From: Limisphaerales bacterium
GTDB lineage: Bacteria; Verrucomicrobiota; Verrucomicrobiia; Limisphaerales; SXTU01
Assembly: GCA_009773355.1 (NCBI GenBank)
Contig: WRPG01000050.1
Coordinates: forward strand, 1 to 37,528
Length of the DNA stretch: 37,528 nucleotides
Direction: 5' to 3'
Of this stretch, positions 34,401 through 37,528 are shown in pieces (the stretch's first letter is position 1; every line of letters starts with the position of its first letter). The notes beneath the pieces were generated by a model. That model ran no database searches and was not told where the DNA came from. It saw only the letters and a program-made list of their open reading frames with translations. A program made the position numbers and the translations under genes.

Positions 34401-36263
34401 GGTGATGTTCACGCCGCCGAAACGCCACTGGTAAGTCAGCGGCGTGCTGCCGACGACGTTGACGCTGAACGTCGCGTTCTGCCCCTGCACGACTGTGAGC
34501 GACTGCGGCTGGCCGGTCGCAGGGTCGCCGCCGCCCGCGCCCGGCAGGATGGCCGGCGGCGCGGCGATGACCTCGGTGGCGGAGTTGGTCACCGCGCCGA
34601 ACTGATTCGAGACGATGATGGTGTAGACGCCGCCGTTGGTGAGCTGGAGGTTGGTCAGGTTCAGCGCCGCATTGGTCTGGTTCGCCAGCGCCGCGCCGTT
34701 GAACAGCCATTGATAGAACAGCGGCGTGGTGCCACCGGCCACGACCGTGAAGTTCGTGTTCTGGCCGACGAGGTTCGTCTGCGAGGCCGGCGGTGCGACG
34801 GTCAGGAAGGGCAGCGTGCCCAACGTGAGACTCGCGTTGGAGCTGGTGGCGGTGCCGGCGGCGTTGGAGACGATGACCGAGTAGAGGCCGACGTTGGCGT
34901 TCTGCGCGTTGGTGATGGAGATGGGATTGTTGGTTGCGCCGGCGATGTTCACACCATTGAAGCGCCACTGGTAAAACAGCGGCGCGGTGCCGCTCGCCGT
35001 GACGGCGAACGTCGCGGTCGTGCCGGTGAGGATGAACAGGTTGGTCGGATGCGAAATGATGAGCGGCGGCGTGGGGTCGGCGGTCTCGACGCGGGTGATG
35101 AAGTTCAGCGGGATGTTGTTGAACTGCCGGAACTCGCCCACGACCACGAGCAGGGAGTTGGTGTCGAGGGCGCTGGCGTTGACGGCGGCGTTGCTGGGGT
35201 TGTCGAGGAAGCCCGCGCCGGTGCCGGGGTTGAAGGTGGTGTCATGCGCGCCGTTCACGTCCAGCCGCGCGACGCTGCGGCGGGAGACGCCGTTGATGTC
35301 GAAGAACACGCCGACGATGAGCAGCTTGCCGGTGGGCAGCAGCTCCGCGTCGCGGATGTCGGAGTTAATGGCCGTGGCCGCCGCGTAAGCCGTGTCAATC
35401 GAGCCGTCCGCGTTGAGCCGGATGATTTTCGCGCGGGCCTGGCCGTTGAAGAAGTTGAAGCCGCCATAGACGATGATTTTGCCGTCGGTCTGGATGATGG
35501 CACCGTTGACGAGGCCGGACGCGCCGGTGCCGGGGTTGAACGTCGTGTCCACCGAGCCGTCCGTGTTCAGCCGCACGATGCCCGCGCGCGCCGTGCCGTT
35601 GAACGTGGTGAAGTTGCCCGTGACGATGCTTTTGCCGTCGGCCTGAAGCTGGATGGACACCACGGGCGAGTCCGGGCCGATGCCGGGGTTGAACGTCGTG
35701 TCCAGCGTGCCGTCGGCGTTCAAGCGGGCGATGCGGTTGCGCGCGGTGCCGTTGAAGTTCTGGAAGCGCCCACCCAGCAGGATCTTCCCGTCCGCCTGCA
35801 GCGCCAGCGCGTCCACGCCGTTGTCTGCGGCGGTGCCCAGCGCGGTGGTGAAAGCGGTGTCCAGCGAGCCATCGTCGTTGAGCCGCGCCAGCCGGCGGCT
35901 GTTCGCGTTGCCCACGCCGAAGAAGTCACCGCCGATGACGGCCTTGAGGTCGGGCTGGAGCGCGATGGCGTTCACCGAACTGTCGGTGCCCGCCGTGGCG
36001 AAGGTCGTGTCCAGCGCGCCGGTCTGCGAGAGGCGGGCGATGCGCTTGATGACCGTGCCGTTGTAGCCATCGAACGTGCCGCCGATGTAAATCTTGTTGT
36101 CGTTGGTGCGGACCTTGGTGGCGTAAATGATGGCATTGGCCCCCGTGCCGTTGGTGAAGGAGAGGTCAATGTCGCCGGGGCCGGCGAGGAGGCGGGCGGG
36201 CAGGAGGCCGGCGGCCAGTAACAGGCACAGTGGGAAGGCGCGCGGCCAGCCGGGGGCTTTCAT
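31467..36263 (-). CDS. Giant secreted protein: delta-60 repeats, Ig-like repeats, cohesin-like domain
   Basis: 1598 residues from the ATG at 36263, which starts a signal peptide (KAPGWPRAFPLCLLLAAGLL). Codons upstream in frame (to 36515) have no signal character. Residues about 29-393 hold seven delta-60-type units (e.g. ADGKILLGGRFQNFNG, RIARLNADGTLDTTFNPG), a number fitting a seven-bladed propeller. About 395-1263 carry ten Ig-like units of about 87 residues (FSVTATG..PLTYQWRFGG, LYSVVVSNPFGTATSSNATL). About 1264-1400 resemble a cohesin-type domain (AVAVPVALLAEGG, ASVAYDTNKLAFVSV). The C-terminal 200 residues, ending RFYRLLQVP, are beta-rich. It is likely an extracellular adhesin or matrix protein. 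No LPxTG or PEP-CTERM type anchor is seen at the end. Confidence 0.85.
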   Translation of the reverse strand: MKAPGWPRAFPLCLLLAAGLLPARLLAGPGDIDLSFTNGTGANAIIYATKVRTNDNKIYIGGTFDGYNGTVIKRIARLSQTGALDTTFATAGTDSSVNAIALQPDLKAVIGGDFFGVGNANSRRLARLNDDGSLDTAFTTALGTAADNGVDALALQADGKILLGGRFQNFNGTARNRIARLNADGTLDTTFNPGIGPDSPVVSIQLQADGKSIVTGNFTTFNGTARAGIVRLNTDGSVDTTFNPGTGASGLVNGAIIQTDGKIIVYGGFNFFNGQARAKIIRLNADGSIDTAYAAATAINSDIRDAELLPTGKLLIVGVFFDINGVSRRSVARLDVNGAHDTTFNPGTGAGFLDNPSNAAVNASALDTNSLLVVVGEFRQFNNIPLNFITRVETADPTPPLIISHPTNLFILTGTTATFAVTASGTAPLFYQWRFNGVNIAGATNNPISITNAQNANVGLYSVIVSNAAGTATSSNASLTLGTLPFLTVAPPASQTNLVGQNTNFTVVAGGTTPLFYQWLFNGAALANQTNAALNLTNLQLTNGGVYTIIVSNQFGAVTNSATEVIAAPPAILPGAGGGDPATGQPQSLTVVQGQNATFSVNVVGSTPLTYQWRFGGVNITGATNSSVTLTNVQPSQAGLYSVVISNPFGTTTSSNATLTVLTPPTIIVQPVSQTLTNGATLNLSVTATGSPTLTYQWSLNGTAIPGATAAALTLFNVQESLEGNYVCVVSNPYGTATSQVAVVTVQSPPQIFDNGQPQPLTVIQGSNATFSVSATGDQPFTYQWRFNGTNITGATNNPLALTGVLTNQAGNYSVVVSNPFGSATSSNALLTVRVPPFIITQPTPTNQTVIVGSNATITVVAGGDPTLTYQWRLNGVNVTGATAATLTLTNVQTSQLGLYSVVVSNPYGTVTSSNATLDVKTAPFIVTQPQSGQPQSLTVLQGSPAAFSVTVGGDGPFAYQWRFGGVSITGATNSSFGLASAFTTNAGLYSVVITSPYGSVTSSNATLTVNVPPTIVVQPVSLESIAGSNAAFSVTATGDAPLTYQWRFGGVNIAGATGATLTLTNVQAANAGLYSVVVSNPFGTATSTNATLTLKTPPSFLAHPQSLTVLRGTSATFSVTPGGDGPFTYQWRFAGVPISGATNNPLTLTNVQTNQAGLYSVVLTSPYGTATSSNATLTVLDPPVIIVQPASVSVLTGGTATFSVTAVGRPTLLYQWCKNGVDIVGATNATLTIANVSTADVANYCVKVTNADGSVTSVNAALALSNRTLQVVTTQTTNLTAGAAVAVPVALLAEGGENRVRASVAYDTNKLAFVSVTSPFTTAALTTTNATAAGQIGFDLTLAGAATLSAGSNAVVFLNFTVAAGVTQSIASLTLQGIPTTNQVLDVASAPLACYFLSGAVVFKATGTNAYQLRSQTGATEEALPIFNPAGSASALTFLRISFFDLGVDSLGNAIYLINATGTNNGVPYVLIPTTIAPAGSFPLNVEYYVSDRVTSPKPRLVVEVVTGGFPVAPAGTVLAPDRAEFHLGRFKIDFLSSAGKTYYIQYSASAVGPWETSFPGITGTGGRQQWVDTGPPRTTSLPTAAGTRFYRLLQVP
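32490..35085 (-). repeat. Ten tandem Ig-like coding repeats (about 260 bp period)
   Basis: The TYQW-R-F core and the SNATL segment recur ten times. Some neighbouring units share long DNA stretches (for example GAAGCGCCACTGGTA at 33117 and 33375), unlike the more diverged HA units, which suggests more recent duplication or gene conversion. Confidence 0.75.
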
Positions 36264-36423
36264 GACGGAAGGTCTGAGGACATCGGGCGGCTTGGTAGCA
36301 GACGGGAGGGGGGCTGGCGAGCGGTTTTCCTCCGTCGGAATCCTGCGGGCGCAGCCGAGGTCTTTTTCCCCATTGGCGGACGGCCTGAATTGGTTCAGGC
36401 TGGCCGCACCAACTGCCCAGCAC

Positions 36424-37191
36424 ATGAAAACCACCCCCGCCCTCCTGTCATTGTTTGCCGCGCTCCTGCTCACGCCCGCCGCCCACGCCGCGCCCGTCCC
36501 GCTCTTCGACGGCAAGACGCTCGACGGGTGGGATTACGATCCCAAGGTCTGGCGCGTGGAGGACGGCCTGATCACCGGCGGTTCGACGACCGAGAAGATT
36601 CGCGAAAACTTCTTCATCGCCACCAAGAAGAGCTACCAGAACTTCGAGCTGGTGATGAAGATCAAGTGCAGCGGCGACCCCAAGACAGGCTTCATCAACA
36701 GCGGCATCCAGGTCCGCAGCGTGCGCGTGCCCGGCGGCAACCACATGAGCGGCTACCAGGTGGACTGCGGCGCGGGCTGGTTCGGGAAGATTTACGACGA
36801 GTTCCGCCGCAACCGCGTCATCGCCGAACCGGTGGACGCCGCCGCGCTCGCGAAGGTCGTGGACGTCTTCGGCTGGAACACCTACCGCATCCGCGCCGAG
36901 GGGCCGCGCATCCGCACCTGGATCAACGGCGTGCTGGCGATTGATTACACCGAGATGGACAAGAACATCGCGCTCGACGGCCAGATCGGCCCGCAGGTCC
37001 ACGGAGGCGGCGTCTGCCTCGTGCAGGTGAAGGACGTGACCGTCGAGGAACTGCCCGCCACGCCCGGCGTGCCGACGTGGCAGTCGCTCGGCGGAGTGGA
37101 GGCCGCGCGCAAGCTCGTCACTCCCGCGCCCAAGAAGAAAGCGGACGAGAAGAAGAAGTCCGCCGCCAAGCCATCTGACAAGGCGAAGTAA
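36424..37191 (+). CDS. Secreted DUF1080 / 3-keto-disaccharide hydrolase-type protein
   Basis: 255 residues from the ATG at 36424, with signal peptide MKTTPALLSLFAALLLTPAA ending before APVPLFDG. The DUF1080 signature is plain: PLFDGKTLDGWDYDPKVWRV, EDGLITGG, FELVMKIKCSG, NSGIQVRS, GYQVDCG and WNTYRIRAEGPRIRTWINGV. The family is a concanavalin-like sandwich, and some members hydrolyse 3-keto-glucosides. The last 20 residues form a Lys/Ala-rich tail. It is divergent from the giant gene across 160 nt that contains a short CCTGAA/TTCAGG hairpin (36384-36399). The specific substrate is not deducible. Confidence 0.9.
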   Translation: MKTTPALLSLFAALLLTPAAHAAPVPLFDGKTLDGWDYDPKVWRVEDGLITGGSTTEKIRENFFIATKKSYQNFELVMKIKCSGDPKTGFINSGIQVRSVRVPGGNHMSGYQVDCGAGWFGKIYDEFRRNRVIAEPVDAAALAKVVDVFGWNTYRIRAEGPRIRTWINGVLAIDYTEMDKNIALDGQIGPQVHGGGVCLVQVKDVTVEELPATPGVPTWQSLGGVEAARKLVTPAPKKKADEKKKSAAKPSDKAK

Positions 37192-37217
37192 CCAGCGCAC
37201 ATGAACCTCTTCACGAA

Positions 37218-37326
37218 CCGGAGCGCGGGACTCCGGCCCGCAGCAGCCACCTCCACCCGGGAGTGCTGCGAATGCTCGCACGCTACCCGGCACACGTTGC
37301 CGCTGCGGCCCGGAGTGCCGCGCTCC
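37218..37326 (+). repeat. Dispersed repeat family R3, copy 3
   Basis: The first 36 bases equal the reverse complement of the end of 1464-1572, and the final GCCGCGCTCC matches too. A short ORF through it (37201-37449) was judged spurious. The 316-nt stretch 37192-37507 contains this repeat and a promoter-like hexamer only. Confidence 0.8.
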
Positions 37327-37494
37327 AACTCGCGGACTGAACGCCCGCCAGTTTGTCGTCCGGCCATTCGCCCACCCCGTCACGCCGCCGGTTCAACCCG
37401 CACCCCACTGCTTTGCCTCATCGCTGCCGCTAGGGAAACGCTGATTTAAGCCATCGGGTTTCGATTTGTTGCAGACGGCGCGGCGGGCGTTTTC

Positions 37495-37500
37495 TAAACT
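37495..37500 (+). promoter_or_regulatory. -10-like hexamer TAAACT before the last ORF
   Basis: TAAACT ends 7 nt before the ATG at 37508, the same geometry as at 4897, 6683 and 29132. TTGCAG at 37469-37474 is 20 nt upstream, longer than the usual spacer. Confidence 0.3.
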
Positions 37501-37507
37501 GCCTGAC

Positions 37508-37528
37508 ATGACCCACCAGACCAGTTTC
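37508..37528 (+). CDS. Start of an unidentified gene (runs off right edge)
   Basis: Seven codons (MTHQTSF) are visible from the ATG at 37508. The only support is the start codon and the well-placed hexamer at 37495-37500. Nothing can be said about its function. Confidence 0.3.

Noticed and set aside
34044-36221. 725-codon plus-strand frame antisense to the giant secreted protein (and a similar one at 30471-32627)
   Set aside because: Repetitive low-complexity translation that mirrors the Ig-like and delta-60 coding repeats; no start context or family match.
37201-37449. 82-codon frame after the DUF1080 gene
   Set aside because: It is a translation of repeat R3; similar peptides arise from every R3 copy.
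1-37528. tRNA, rRNA, CRISPR, integrase or transposase genes
   Set aside because: Intergenic spaces are short and filled with palindromic repeats; no cloverleaf with CCA-type ends, direct-repeat array or recombinase motif was recognised by eye.

Overview
This window looks like chromosomal DNA of a high-GC Verrucomicrobiota bacterium, most probably of the Pedosphaera/Limisphaera type. The assignment is an inference from gene style: a sialate-esterase-like/alpha-beta hydrolase fusion, LamG and DUF1080 (3-keto-disaccharide hydrolase) secreted proteins, a Ser/Thr kinase fused to TPR and LRR repeats, a giant secreted delta-60/Ig-like protein, and many short palindromic intergenic repeats. No 16S rRNA, tRNA, CRISPR, phage or transposase gene was seen.

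Layout. 1-274 (minus) is the start of an arsenite methyltransferase gene that runs off the left edge. 452-6550 (plus) holds a secreted SGNH-like protein, a large secreted LamG-type protein, a small putative lipoprotein and a two-domain secreted esterase/hydrolase, together suggesting polysaccharide or glycoside scavenging. 6696-9029 is a membrane Ser/Thr kinase. 9035-12724 (minus) is a tandem run of three CNNM/CBS (HlyC/CorC-type) membrane proteins. guaB (IMP dehydrogenase) follows at 12825. 14474-16644 (minus) is an overlapping operon: ExbB-like, ExbD-like, TonB-like and a small membrane zinc-ribbon protein. The ExbB and ExbD proteins lack the acidic residues normally used for proton coupling.

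16925-21316 is the most distinctive gene: a 1463-residue protein with an N-terminal PD-(D/E)xK-like nuclease region, an SF2 DEAH-box helicase core and eleven tandem helicase-associated (HA) repeats. It stands alone, seems lower in GC than its neighbours, and lies between two inverted copies of a roughly 100-bp repeat. gltB and gltD (glutamate synthase) follow, then a row of panB, a UPF0175/PIN-like toxin-antitoxin pair and moaC, with short overlaps among the last three. The right part (minus) is a 1598-residue secreted repeat protein followed by an outer-membrane beta-barrel gene; a DUF1080 protein and the first codons of one more ORF close the window.

Two window-wide patterns stand out. At least five families of palindromic repeats fill the intergenic spaces. 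Several start codons without a Shine-Dalgarno sequence have a -10-like hexamer ending 6-7 nt upstream, which suggests leaderless transcripts.
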